NCBI GenBank assembly: GCA_044369995.1
Contig: JBILWG010000007.1
Location: 1 to 32,437 of the forward strand
Direction of reading: 5' to 3'
Source of the DNA: F1-60-MAGs149 sp044369995
GTDB taxonomy: Bacteria; Actinomycetota; Thermoleophilia; Gaiellales; F1-60-MAGs149
DNA: 32,437 nt
Position 1 is the stretch's first letter; every line of letters begins with the position of its first letter. The notes beneath the pieces were generated by a model. That model was not told where the DNA came from and ran no database searches. It saw nothing but the letters and a program-made list of their open reading frames with translations. Below are positions 1-7,437 of the stretch, piece by piece. A program made the position numbers and the translations under genes.

Positions 1-1320
1 CTGATTCGCGGGTAGCTCCTGGTGCGTCTGCGGATCGACGATCGCGACGTCCCAGCCGGGCATCGGCAGGCCGCTCGAGCCGGGGCGGATCTCCTCGAGG
101 CCGAGCCCCCACGGGTTCGCGAACAGCGGCACGCCGGTCTCGGTCTGCCACATGTGGTCGATCACCGGCGCGCGATCGCCGAGCACGTCGTGCTGCAGCC
201 ACTCCCAGGCGGGCGGGTTGAGCGTCTCGCCGGCGCAGAACACGCGCGTCAGGGTGGAGAGGTCGTGGCCCTCGGCAGGTGCGGTGCCGTGCTGCATCAG
301 CATGCGCACGGCCGTCGGCGCGGTGAAGAGCCCCGTCACCCGCTCCTGCGCGATCAGCCGGTAGAGGGTGTCCGGCCCGGGGAAGTCGAGCGATCCCTCG
401 AAGGCGATCGTCGCGGCACCGGCCAGCAGCGGCCCGTAGACGATGTACGAGTGGCCGACGATCCAGCCGATGTCCGACGTCGACCACCAGATATCGTCGC
501 GCTCGAGGCCGTAGACCCAGCGGCCCATCGCGTCGAGGCCCGCCATGTAGCCGCCGTGCACGTGCACGACGAGCTTCGGCGTGGCGGTGGTGCCGCTGGT
601 GGCGAGGATGAAGACCGGATCGGTGGCCTCGACCTCGGCGTAGGCGCCGCTCGTGCCCTCGCCGGCCGTCAGGAAGTCGTCCCAGTCGAGCTCGCCGTCC
701 CCGACCGCGGCCGCGTCGGGCTCCCGGCGCTGCACGACCACGTGCTCGACGTCGTGGTCGCCGCCGGCGAGCGCGGCATCGACGATGTGCTTGAGCGGCA
801 CGACCTTGCCGCGGCGGCGAGTCGAGTCGGCGACGAACACGGCCTTGGAGCCCGATAGTCGGATGCGCTGGCCGAGCGCACCCTCGCCGAAGCCGGCGAA
901 GACGACGCTGTGGATGGCGCCGATCCGGGCGCACGCGAGCATCAGCGTGATCGCCTCGACGCTGACGGGCATGGAGATCGTGATGCGGTCACCGCGGTCG
1001 ATGCCGAGCGCGCGCAGCGCGGCGGCGACACGCTCGACCTCGCGGAGGAGCTCGCTGTAGGACAGCCGTCGCTCGGCGCCGTCTTCGCGCAGCCAGATCA
1101 GCGCCGGCCGGTCGCCGTGGCCGCTGTCGACGTGGCGATCCAGGCACGCGATCGTGATGTTCGTCGTCGCGCCGGCAAACCAGGTGAACGTCGGCGGCGT
1201 CCAGTCGAGCACGCTCGCCCACGGCGACAGCCACGGCAGGCCGTCAGCCTCGCGCGCCCAGAAGGCATCGGGATCCGTCTGCGCCTCCCGCTGAAGTCGC
1301 TGCAGTTCGCTCTCGTGCAT
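1..1320 (-). CDS. Acetyl-/propionyl-CoA synthetase family protein (3' end off window)
   Basis: This is the N-terminal 440 codons of an AMP-forming acyl-CoA ligase, which activates a short-chain carboxylate to acyl-AMP and then acyl-CoA in the cytoplasm. The reading frame is open from the ATG at 1320 to the window edge. It opens with the Acs-type N-terminal region (FWAREAD, then TFTWFAGATTN), followed by the phosphate-binding loop (ATSGTTATPK, about residues 235-245) and the adenylate motif (WQTETGTPVF, about residue 385). The C-terminal lid domain with the catalytic lysine lies outside the window. The loop reads GTTATPK where most family members have GTTGxPK. The start is supported by a TAGAGT box six bases upstream. 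The substrate cannot be fixed from this part. Acs and PrpE are both possible, as is an acetoacetyl-CoA-synthetase-like enzyme. Confidence 0.9.
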   Translation of the reverse strand, partial: MHESELQRLQREAQTDPDAFWAREADGLPWLSPWASVLDWTPPTFTWFAGATTNITIACLDRHVDSGHGDRPALIWLREDGAERRLSYSELLREVERVAAALRALGIDRGDRITISMPVSVEAITLMLACARIGAIHSVVFAGFGEGALGQRIRLSGSKAVFVADSTRRRGKVVPLKHIVDAALAGGDHDVEHVVVQRREPDAAAVGDGELDWDDFLTAGEGTSGAYAEVEATDPVFILATSGTTATPKLVVHVHGGYMAGLDAMGRWVYGLERDDIWWSTSDIGWIVGHSYIVYGPLLAGAATIAFEGSLDFPGPDTLYRLIAQERVTGLFTAPTAVRMLMQHGTAPAEGHDLSTLTRVFCAGETLNPPAWEWLQHDVLGDRAPVIDHMWQTETGVPLFANPWGLGLEEIRPGSSGLPMPGWDVAIVDPQTHQELPANQ

Positions 1321-1326
1321 GGCGCG

Positions 1327-1332
1327 ACTCTA
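1327..1332 (-). promoter_or_regulatory. -10 box of the acyl-CoA synthetase gene
   Basis: On the minus strand TAGAGT ends six bases before the ATG at 1320. This spacing recurs before many genes in this window and implies a leaderless or nearly leaderless transcript. No convincing -35 box is visible. Confidence 0.4.
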
Positions 1333-1345
1333 CCCGCCGCTCCCC

Positions 1346-1407
1346 AGCTTTGCAGAGGGGTCTGGCCCCTTTGCTTAAGCAAAGGGGCCAGACCCCTCTG
1401 CAAAGCT
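1346..1407. repeat. 62-bp perfect palindrome, two fused inverted repeat units
   Basis: Arms of 31 bases (1346-1376 and 1377-1407) are exact reverse complements with no loop, centred on CTTAAG. Each arm is itself a near-palindrome with core AGGGGTCTGGCCCCT, the same core seen at four other loci in this window. It lies between two genes on the minus strand. Its last base is the final position (on the + strand, the lowest) of the TGA stop of the upstream His-rich gene, and it ends just upstream of the acyl-CoA synthetase promoter. A terminator or attenuator between the two genes is plausible. Confidence 0.9.
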
Positions 1408-2135
1408 CAGGTGCGCCAGACGAGCTGCACGGCGGCGATCACCTCACCACCCGATTCGGCCTCGACCGGGGCGATCGCTCGCAGCATGGCGGAACCGGGC
1501 ACGCCGAAGATATCGGCCGTGGCCGCGTCGTCGCGGAGGACCTCCACGCTCGGCTGGACCCGGCGCGTCTCCGGGCCGAGCCCGAGCGCGCCAGAGCGAG
1601 ACGACTCGACGGCATAGAAGCAGGCCAGCACCAGGGCGATCAGGAACGGGTTGTCCTCGTCGTCGGCGTAGGCGATGCGCTCGCGCGTGCGCACGGTCGC
1701 GTCGACGAGAAACGGCAGCAACTCGGGAGCGAGCTGGCCCGAGCGGTGCTTCGGCTTGGCCTTCGAGTTCGCAGCGCGCTCGAAGACGACGGCAACCGGC
1801 GCGCCGGCCAGAGCGAACGACTCGCGCTCGCGGAACGGTCCGATCGCCCACGCCAACTCGCCGGCCATCCGCGCAGTGGCGTCGGCGAGCTCGTCGGCGA
1901 GTCGCGCAGCCTCCTCCTCCGAGACCTCGGCAGGCTCGACGGCCGGGTCCGCGGCCACCCCGTCCGAAACCTCGGCGACCTCGAAGACCGGGTGCTGCTG
2001 CACTGCGATCGCGTGGTCGTGGTCGCAATCCGGCCCGTGGACGTGGTCGTGGTCGTGACCGCACTCCGGCCCGTGCACGTGGGCAGGCTCGTGGTCGTGA
2101 TTGCAGTCGGGGCCGTGTTCGTGGTCGTGCGCCAT
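1407..2135 (-). CDS. His/Cys-repeat protein of unknown function, putative metal binder
   Basis: This 242-residue protein has no fold I recognise. The first 41 residues contain 13 His and 3 Cys, arranged as three copies of HGP[D/E]CxHDH (conserved Cys 11, 25 and 37). Such a segment can be expected to bind Zn, Ni, Co or Cu. The rest is soluble: an Ala/Glu-rich helical part (about 60-95), then a mixed alpha/beta region to the end with no membrane segment and no signal peptide. A role as metal store or chaperone is inference from the tail only. It is divergent from an ABC exporter and precedes the acyl-CoA synthetase. The ATG at 2135 is supported by TAGGCT seven bases upstream. Base composition matches its neighbours. 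Confidence 0.85.
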   Translation of the reverse strand: MAHDHEHGPDCNHDHEPAHVHGPECGHDHDHVHGPDCDHDHAIAVQQHPVFEVAEVSDGVAADPAVEPAEVSEEEAARLADELADATARMAGELAWAIGPFRERESFALAGAPVAVVFERAANSKAKPKHRSGQLAPELLPFLVDATVRTRERIAYADDEDNPFLIALVLACFYAVESSRSGALGLGPETRRVQPSVEVLRDDAATADIFGVPGSAMLRAIAPVEAESGGEVIAAVQLVWRT

Positions 2136-2142
2136 GGCGGGA

Positions 2143-2148
2143 AGCCTA
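2143..2148 (-). promoter_or_regulatory. -10 box of the His-rich gene
   Basis: TAGGCT on the minus strand ends seven bases before the ATG at 2135, the spacing expected for a leaderless mRNA. It sits in the 108-base divergent region shared with the ABC exporter. TAGCGT at 2227-2232 is a possible -10 box for the exporter. Confidence 0.4.
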
Positions 2149-2243
2149 CGAGTCCTCGGGGGTCATGTGATCCCCTTCGCAGTCCGGACGCGTTCGGCGT
2201 GCGCTGCGGCATACGGCGATGCGATCTAGCGTTAGGACTACTG

Positions 2244-4070
2244 ATGAGTGGACGCGGCAGACACGGAACGTTCGATGTGGGCGACAAGCCCACGCGCCCG
2301 GAGGATCCCGAGGTCCGGCGCGCGAACCTGCATCGCGTCTTCCGCCTGTTCGGTCCCGAGCGCAGTCGGCTGAGTCTCGTCCTCGCGCTGATCGTCTTCT
2401 CGAGCGCGCTCGGCATGGTGCCCGCGTTCCTGCTCCGCGACATCATCGACCAGGCGATTCCCGAGGCGAACACGACGCTGCTGGCCTGGCTCGCGGGTGG
2501 CATGATCGTGATTGCGATCATCGTCGGCATCCTCGGCGTGGCGCAGACGTACCTGTCGAATCGGGTTGGGCAGGAGGTCATGCACGACCTCCGCTCCGAC
2601 GTGTACGAGCACCTGCAGCGGCAGTCGCTCGCGTTCTTCACCCGTACGCGCACCGGCGAGGTGCAATCGCGGATCGCCAACGATATCGGCGGCGTCGACG
2701 ACGTCGTCACCTCGACGGCGACATCCGTGGTCTCCAACGTCACGACGGTGCTCGCTGCCGTCGTCGCGATGTTCCTGCTGGACTGGCGCCTCGCGATCTT
2801 CTCGCTGATCCTCGTGCCGTTCTTCGTGCTCCTCACGCGCCGCGTCGGCGTCGAGCGCCGCAAGCTGGCTACGGAGCGGCAGAAGACCCTCGCCGACATC
2901 TCCTCGTTGGTGCAGGAATCGCTGTCGGTCAGCGGCGTGCTGCTGGGGAAGACGATGGGTCGCGGTCCGGAGCTGGCGGAGCGCTTCCGGACGGAGTCGC
3001 GCGAGCTGGCCGAGCTCGAGGTGCGCCAGCGGATGGCAGGTCGCTGGGTGATGGCGTCAATCAGTGCGTCGTTCGCCATCCTGCCGGCCCTCGTCTACTG
3101 GGCGGGCGGCTGGTCGATCGCCAACGGCTGGGGCGCGGTCTCGATCGGTACGCTCGTCGCCTTCGCGACGATCCAGACGCGGATCTTCTTCCCCGTGGGT
3201 GCGCTGCTGAGCGTGAGCATCGACGTGCAGGCGTCGCTCGCGCTGTTCGATCGGATCTTCGAGTACCTCGATCTGAAGGTCGATATCGATGAGCACGAGG
3301 GCACGCGCTCGCTCGCGCGGGCGGACGTGCAGGGCGAGATCGCCTTCGACGACGTGTGGTTCCGGTACGAGCAGGGAGGCGCGTGGACGGTTGCGGGCGC
3401 GACGTTCCTCGCCGCGCCGGGGACGAGTACGGCGGTGGTCGGGGAGACGGGCTCGGGCAAGACCACGCTCGGCTATCTCGTGGCGCGGCTGTACGACGCA
3501 GAGCGTGGTGCCGTCCGCATTGACGGCGTCGACGTGAAGGATCTGTCGTTCGCATCGCTCGCCGATCTCGTCGGCGTCGTGAGCCAGGAGACGTATCTGT
3601 TCCATGCGACGGTGCGGGAGAACCTGCGCTTCGCCCGACCCGATGCCACGGATGCCCAGATCGAGGAGGCCTGCCGTGCCGCGCGCATTCACGAGCACAT
3701 CACCGGGCTGTCGAACGGGTATGACACCGTCGTCGGCGAGCGCGGCTACCGCTTCTCCGGCGGCGAGAAGCAGCGCATCGCGATCGCCCGGACCGTGCTG
3801 CGGAATCCGCCGATTCTCGTGCTCGACGAGGCGACCAGCGCCCTCGACGTCGACACGGAGCGGCAGGTGCAGGAGGCGCTGGATGCCCTCGCGGAGGGTC
3901 GCACCACGATCACGATCGCCCATCGTCTCTCGACGGTGCGCGAGGCGGATCAGATCCTCGTGCTGGACGCCGGCGCGATCGTCGAGCGCGGGACGCATGC
4001 CGAACTGGTGGCGCAGGGGGGTCGTTACGCCGAACTCGTGGCGCGCGACTCGCTCGGCGCAACCGTCTGA
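2244..4070 (+). CDS. ABC exporter half-transporter (fused permease and ATPase)
   Basis: This 608-residue protein has the MsbA/LmrA-type layout: a six-helix transmembrane domain (about 40-330) followed by an ATPase domain (about 365-600). The ATPase motifs are complete: Walker A GETGSGKTT (400-408), signature FSGGEKQR (about 504), Walker B ILVLDEATSALD (about 524) and H-loop His 560. It should work in the inner membrane as a homodimer or with a partner, exporting a lipid, drug or peptide; the substrate cannot be read from sequence. No second half-transporter is adjacent. The frame is open far upstream, but the protein only becomes family-like after the ATG at 2244. The start has a weak Shine-Dalgarno (TTAGGA). 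Confidence 0.93.
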   Translation: MSGRGRHGTFDVGDKPTRPEDPEVRRANLHRVFRLFGPERSRLSLVLALIVFSSALGMVPAFLLRDIIDQAIPEANTTLLAWLAGGMIVIAIIVGILGVAQTYLSNRVGQEVMHDLRSDVYEHLQRQSLAFFTRTRTGEVQSRIANDIGGVDDVVTSTATSVVSNVTTVLAAVVAMFLLDWRLAIFSLILVPFFVLLTRRVGVERRKLATERQKTLADISSLVQESLSVSGVLLGKTMGRGPELAERFRTESRELAELEVRQRMAGRWVMASISASFAILPALVYWAGGWSIANGWGAVSIGTLVAFATIQTRIFFPVGALLSVSIDVQASLALFDRIFEYLDLKVDIDEHEGTRSLARADVQGEIAFDDVWFRYEQGGAWTVAGATFLAAPGTSTAVVGETGSGKTTLGYLVARLYDAERGAVRIDGVDVKDLSFASLADLVGVVSQETYLFHATVRENLRFARPDATDAQIEEACRAARIHEHITGLSNGYDTVVGERGYRFSGGEKQRIAIARTVLRNPPILVLDEATSALDVDTERQVQEALDALAEGRTTITIAHRLSTVREADQILVLDAGAIVERGTHAELVAQGGRYAELVARDSLGATV

Positions 4071-4092
4071 TCCCATTCCGAACCGGATCGTC

Positions 4093-5292
4093 CTAGCCGC
4101 GGATGACGCGCGCCGGCTCGGCGCCGAGCTGGGCGATCAGCTGCCGCCAGTCGGGGTCGTCGACCAGCACGACATCGGCCTTGTAGCCGACCGCGATCCG
4201 GCCGACCTCGTCGTCGAGGCCGAGGACGGCGGCGCCGCCGACGGTCGCGGCACTCAGGGCCTCGGCGCACGACAATCCCATCTGGGTGCAGGCCAGATGC
4301 ATGGTGGTCGGGAGCGACAGGCACGGCGCGGAGCCGGGGTTGGCGTCGGTGGCGAGCGCCACGCGGCCCCCTGCATCGATCAGCTGGCGTAGCGGTGGCA
4401 TCGGGCACTTGAGGGTGAGCGCTGCGACGGGCAGGCCCACGCCGATCACGTTGGAGGCGGCCAGCAGCTTGACGCCGTCGGCGGTGGTCGCCTCGAGGTG
4501 GTCGGCGCTGGCCGCACCCAGCTCGATCGCGAGCGGAATGGCGCCCATCTCGGAGAACTGATCGGCGTGCAGGCGCAGGCGCAGACCGTGGTCGCGCGCC
4601 GCCATCAGGAACCGGCGCGATTGCTCGACGTCGAAGACGCCGCGTTCGAGAAACACGTCGGCGGCGTCGGCGAGCGGCGCGCAGACCGGCAGGATCTCCT
4701 CGATCGCGTAGTCGACGTACGCGTCGGGCGAGGCCGCTTCGGGCGGGGTGGAGTGGAGTGCGAGGCAGGTCGTCGTGGTGCGCACGCCCGCCGCCTCACC
4801 GGCGGCGCGGGCGGTGGTGAGCATGCGCGCCTCGTCCTTGGCCGTCAGGCCGTAGCCCGACTTCACCTCGGCGGTCGTGGTGCCGAGCGCACGCATGCGC
4901 GCCAGCCGCTTGGTGGCTGCGGCGAGCAGCGCCTCATCGGTCGCCTCGCGCGTCAGCTTCACGCTGGCCTTGATGCCCCCGCCCTCGGCGGCGATGCGCT
5001 CGTAGTCGGCGCCCTGGGCGCGCAGGTCGAACTCGTGGATGCGGTTGCCGCCGTAGACGATGTGCGTGTGGCAGTCGACGAGGCCGGGCACGGCGCTCAT
5101 GCCGCGCGCGTCGATCACCTCGGCGTCGTCGGCGAGCTGGACGGTGCGGAGGACCTCCTCGCGTGGTCCCACGGCCTCGATGTGGCCACTGCGGATGGCG
5201 ATCGCGGCATCGTGCTGGACGCCGAAATCCCCATCGGCGTCGACCGAGGCGAGCGTGGCGAGGTTGTCGATCAGGAGGTCGGCGGGCTGCAT
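4093..5292 (-). CDS. hutI: Imidazolonepropionase
   Basis: This 399-residue amidohydrolase catalyses the third step of histidine degradation, hydrolysing 4-imidazolone-5-propionate to N-formimino-glutamate. Visible features are the metal-binding HTH of VDCHTHIVYGG (His 75 and 77), EVKSGYGL, HADQF (about 240), SADHLEATT and the metal Asp in ATDANPGSAP (about 313). The length is normal. The ATG at 5292 follows a TAGACT box by six bases. No hutH, hutU or hutG lies in the window, so the pathway must be encoded elsewhere or be incomplete. The gene is convergent with the ABC exporter, with only 22 bases between their stop codons and no repeat element in that gap. Confidence 0.93.
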   Translation of the reverse strand: MQPADLLIDNLATLASVDADGDFGVQHDAAIAIRSGHIEAVGPREEVLRTVQLADDAEVIDARGMSAVPGLVDCHTHIVYGGNRIHEFDLRAQGADYERIAAEGGGIKASVKLTREATDEALLAAATKRLARMRALGTTTAEVKSGYGLTAKDEARMLTTARAAGEAAGVRTTTTCLALHSTPPEAASPDAYVDYAIEEILPVCAPLADAADVFLERGVFDVEQSRRFLMAARDHGLRLRLHADQFSEMGAIPLAIELGAASADHLEATTADGVKLLAASNVIGVGLPVAALTLKCPMPPLRQLIDAGGRVALATDANPGSAPCLSLPTTMHLACTQMGLSCAEALSAATVGGAAVLGLDDEVGRIAVGYKADVVLVDDPDWRQLIAQLGAEPARVIRG

Positions 5293-5298
5293 GGCATG

Positions 5299-5304
5299 AG
5301 TCTA
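5299..5304 (-). promoter_or_regulatory. -10 box of hutI
   Basis: TAGACT on the minus strand ends six bases before the hutI ATG, so the transcript is probably leaderless. Confidence 0.4.
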
Positions 5305-5353
5305 CGTGCGGACTGCGCTCGACTCCGTGCGCCGGGCGCGCGGGTCCGCGCGG

Positions 5354-5380
5354 AATTCTGACCAGTCCCTGACTAGAATT
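5354..5380 (+). promoter_or_regulatory. Promoter and candidate operator of vapBC pair 1
   Basis: TAGAAT (5374-5379) ends seven bases before the antitoxin ATG. It is overlapped by an inverted repeat, AATTCT (5354-5359) with AGAATT (5375-5380), and by a direct repeat CTGACCAG/CTGACTAG (5358-5365 and 5369-5376) spaced 11 bases, about one helical turn. Such repeats are typical sites for autoregulation by the antitoxin. Confidence 0.45.
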
Positions 5381-5386
5381 GGCGCT

Positions 5387-5629
5387 ATGGATGTCAGCGT
5401 GTACGAGGCGAAGACGCATCTCTCCCGCCTGATCGGCGATGTCGAGGCCGGGCTCGAGGTCACGATCACCCGTCACGGCAAGCCGGTCGCCCGGCTGGTC
5501 CCGGTGGGCGATGGCGTGGATGAGCGCGCCGCCGCGGTCGCCCGCCTGCGCGCCATCAAGCGCGAGGCGGGTGTCAAGGCGTCGCCGGAGGAGATTCGCT
5601 CCTGGATCGACGACGGGAAGAGGCTGTAG
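5387..5629 (+). CDS. Antitoxin, Phd/YefM family (pair 1)
   Basis: This 80-residue protein has the Phd/YefM N-terminal pattern: SVYEAKTHLSRLIGDVEAG, then TITRHGKPVARLVP. This part forms the DNA-binding dimer, and the charged C-terminal tail (about 50-80) would bind and block the toxin. The gene is followed by a PIN-domain toxin with a one-base overlap, a classic antitoxin-toxin operon. The ATG at 5387 was chosen because the family consensus starts there and a -10 box lies seven bases upstream; a second ATG at 5391 is out of frame. The pair of antitoxin and toxin probably represses its own promoter. Confidence 0.88.
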   Translation: MDVSVYEAKTHLSRLIGDVEAGLEVTITRHGKPVARLVPVGDGVDERAAAVARLRAIKREAGVKASPEEIRSWIDDGKRL

Positions 5630-6030
5630 TGCCGTTCGTGCTCGATGCCTCTGCCGCGCTGGAGGCTGCGTTCGATGACGAATCTGGCGCCGTCGGCACT
5701 GCGGTCGTGGATCGTCTCGCCGGTGACGTGGCGTACGTGCCGTCGGTCTGGTTCAGCGAGGTGGTCCACGCCGTGCTGCAGGCGGTGCGTCGGGGCCGCG
5801 TCTCGCTCGATCACGCCCACGCCACCCTCGCTGCGATCGTCGACTGCCCGATCACCGCGGTGCCCGATCATCGCGAGACGAGGGCGCTCCTCGATGTCGC
5901 GCACCAGACCGGACTCTCCGCCTACGACGCGTCGTATCTGCTGCTCGCCGTCGACATGGGTCTCGAGCTCGCGACGTGCGATCAGCAGCTGCGGGTCGCG
6001 GCCGAGCGCGCCGGCGTGACGTGCATCTAG
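5629..6030 (+). CDS. PIN-domain ribonuclease toxin, VapC-like (pair 1)
   Basis: This 133-residue PIN protein is a predicted Mg-dependent ribonuclease toxin. The acidic active-site residues are present: Asp in VLDASAALEA near the N-terminus, Glu in WFSEVVHAVL, Asp in YDASYLLL and Asp in ATCDQQL. Its GTG start shares one base with the antitoxin TAG stop, so the two are translationally coupled. The TAG stop at 6028-6030 is also the outer end of a long dispersed repeat that fills the following intergenic region. The cellular RNA target is unknown. Confidence 0.9.
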   Translation: MPFVLDASAALEAAFDDESGAVGTAVVDRLAGDVAYVPSVWFSEVVHAVLQAVRRGRVSLDHAHATLAAIVDCPITAVPDHRETRALLDVAHQTGLSAYDASYLLLAVDMGLELATCDQQLRVAAERAGVTCI

Positions 6031-6269
6031 GTGTGCTGTCTCTGCGCCTGTGCGACGCAGTCCGTTGTCGATCGGGTGTGGATGCTCCAAAGGGGTCAGA
6101 TCCTTTTGGAACGTGACGCACGTGCTCGGCAGTCCGACAGCGCCTCGCCTGCTCCAAAAGGGTCTGACCCCTTTAGAGCATCCACACCCGATCACCCGCG
6201 CGACGTACGCCGCCGTGAGCACCTCGTTCCCGCCCGAACGGCCGTACAGGCGCCGCCGCAGAGCATCCA
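6027..6269. repeat. Long dispersed element, copy 1 (about 243 bp)
   Basis: Bases 6027-6100 match 10297-10370 at a constant offset with about 7 mismatches, and the right part (about 6183-6269) is also recognisably similar to about 10384-10473. The two ends are imperfect inverted repeats, about 19 of 30 positions, centred on GCGCCTGT. The element begins exactly at the TAG stop of the upstream toxin gene. It fills most of the 367-base gap before the peroxiredoxin gene. No coding sequence is evident in it. Confidence 0.75.
6070..6193. repeat. Inverted pair of palindromic units inside element copy 1
   Basis: Arms 6070-6110 and 6153-6193 (41 bases each, two mismatches) are inverted repeats around a 42-base spacer. 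Each arm carries the family core (AGGGGTCAGATCC in the left arm, GGGTCTGACCCC in the right arm read on +). Read from either side, a GC stem is followed by TTTT. Confidence 0.88.
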
Positions 6270-6349
6270 GGTGGTGAAGCCGCGGGCGGGAGGCCTCCTC
6301 GGGCGACGAATCACTGCTATAACTCGAAGCAATAAGTGAAACAAGTGAA

Positions 6350-6388
6350 CCTCATACGTGTAGTGTGAGGCGCTCGACCCCCAAGGAG
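6350..6388 (+). promoter_or_regulatory. Promoter and ribosome binding site of the peroxiredoxin
   Basis: TAGTGT at 6361-6366 is a candidate -10 box. An imperfect dyad CCTCATAC/GTGTGAGG (6350-6357 and 6363-6370, 7 of 8 paired) overlaps it and could be a regulator site. AAGGAG at 6383-6388 is a strong Shine-Dalgarno nine bases before the ATG. Unlike most genes here, this transcript has a leader. Confidence 0.45.
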
Positions 6389-6397
6389 ACCCCCGAC

Positions 6398-7060
6398 ATG
6401 GGCATTCGCATCAACGACACCGCGCCGAACTTCACCGCGCAGACCACCGAGGGCGAGATCGACTTCCACGATTGGATCGGTGATTCGTGGGCCGTCCTCT
6501 TCTCGCACCCCAAGGACTTCACGCCGGTCTGCACGACCGAGCTGGGCTACATGGCCAGCATCAACGGCGAGTTCCAGAAGCGCGGCGTCAAGATCATCGG
6601 GCTGTCCGTCGACGCGGTGGACCGCCATGAGCAGTGGGCCGATGACATCGAGGAGACCCAGGGCACGCGTCCGAACTTCCCGATGATCGGCGACACGGAC
6701 TACAACGTCTCGAAGCTGTACGACATGCTGCCCGCCGAGATCAGCGGCGACCCGCTCGAGCGCACGCCGGCCGACAACCAGACGGTGCGCAACGTGTTCG
6801 TGATCGGCCCGGACAAGAAGGTCAAGCTCGTCCTGGCCTACCCGATGACGACCGGCCGCAACTTCGACGAGGTCCTGCGCGTGATCGATTCGCTGCAGCT
6901 GACCGCGAAGCACAAGGTCGCGACGCCCGCCCAGTGGCAGCAGGGCGGCGACGTCATCATCGCGGGCTCGGTCAACAACGAGCAGGCCAAGGAGATCTGG
7001 CCCGAGGGCTGGAAGGAGCCCAAGCCGTATATCCGCATCGTGCCGCAGCCCAAGGGCTAG
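6398..7060 (+). CDS. 1-Cys peroxiredoxin (Prx6 type)
   Basis: This 220-residue AhpC/TSA-family enzyme reduces hydrogen peroxide and organic hydroperoxides through a peroxidatic Cys. The motif DFTPVCTTEL places it at Cys 45, and no other cysteine occurs in the protein, so this is a true 1-Cys enzyme that needs an external thiol donor. The Prx6-type C-terminal extension is present (WPEGWKEPKPYIR near the end). The ATG at 6398 was chosen over an upstream in-frame ATG (6365) because AAGGAG precedes it at proper distance and the family starts at this point. The gene is flanked by two vapBC pairs. A strong hairpin follows the stop codon. Confidence 0.95.
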   Translation: MGIRINDTAPNFTAQTTEGEIDFHDWIGDSWAVLFSHPKDFTPVCTTELGYMASINGEFQKRGVKIIGLSVDAVDRHEQWADDIEETQGTRPNFPMIGDTDYNVSKLYDMLPAEISGDPLERTPADNQTVRNVFVIGPDKKVKLVLAYPMTTGRNFDEVLRVIDSLQLTAKHKVATPAQWQQGGDVIIAGSVNNEQAKEIWPEGWKEPKPYIRIVPQPKG

Positions 7061-7075
7061 GCATGTGAACGCACA

Positions 7076-7108
7076 GGCGGGCGGCCGGTCGGGGGACTGC
7101 CGCCCGCC
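7076..7108 (+). terminator. Hairpin after the peroxiredoxin gene
   Basis: A perfect 10-base stem, GGCGGGCGGC (7076-7085) with GCCGCCCGCC (7099-7108), encloses a 13-base loop 15 bases after the stop codon. There is no T-tract, as is common for actinobacterial terminators. Confidence 0.6.
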
Positions 7109-7123
7109 AAGTGCGCGACTCCT

Positions 7124-7146
7124 CATGTGCTACCGTGTAGCACATG
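7124..7146 (+). promoter_or_regulatory. Palindromic operator and promoter of vapBC pair 2
   Basis: A perfect inverted repeat CATGTGCTAC (7124-7133), three bases, GTAGCACATG (7137-7146). A TANNNT box, TACCGT (7131-7136), lies within the palindrome and ends seven bases before the ATG at 7144, which is itself the last part of the right arm. A repressor bound here would cover the -10 box, the start of transcription and the start codon. Confidence 0.7.
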
Positions 7147-7437
7147 GCTGATTCCATCGGCGTCCGCGAGCTCCGCCAGCACGCCAGCCGCTGGCTGGAC
7201 CGCGTGCAGGGAGGCGAGTCCTTCACGATCACCGATCGCGGCAAGCCGATCGCGCGGCTCGTTCCGCTCGGCGAGGGTGCACCCGATTGGCAGCAGGAGT
7301 GGGTCGAGCATGGACGCATGGAGCCCGGCGACCGCTCGGCGCCCTTCAACTGGGGCGGGCTGCACACCTTCGCGCTGCCGAACGGCATCGCCTCATCGCA
7401 GCAGCTGCTCGACGAGATTCGCGGCGATCGCCTGTGA
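7144..7437 (+). CDS. Antitoxin, Phd/YefM family (pair 2)
   Basis: This 97-residue antitoxin has the family N-terminus GVRELRQHASRWLDRVQGG followed by FTITDRGKPIARLVPLGEG. The C-terminal half, rich in Trp, Pro and Gly, would be the toxin-binding tail. The ATG at 7144 lies at the end of a perfect palindrome that also contains the -10 box, which suggests tight autorepression. The stop overlaps the toxin start by one base. It is related to antitoxin 1 in family but not a recent copy of it. Confidence 0.88.
   Translation: MADSIGVRELRQHASRWLDRVQGGESFTITDRGKPIARLVPLGEGAPDWQQEWVEHGRMEPGDRSAPFNWGGLHTFALPNGIASSQQLLDEIRGDRL

Noticed and set aside
1..1320. A frameshifted or broken acyl-CoA synthetase
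   Set aside because: The minus-strand frame is open without interruption from 1320 to base 1 and family motifs appear in order; it is only cut by the window edge.
1350..2243. Extension of the ABC exporter upstream of the ATG at 2244
   Set aside because: The extra 298 codons run through a palindrome and antisense to the His-rich gene, and have no exporter similarity.
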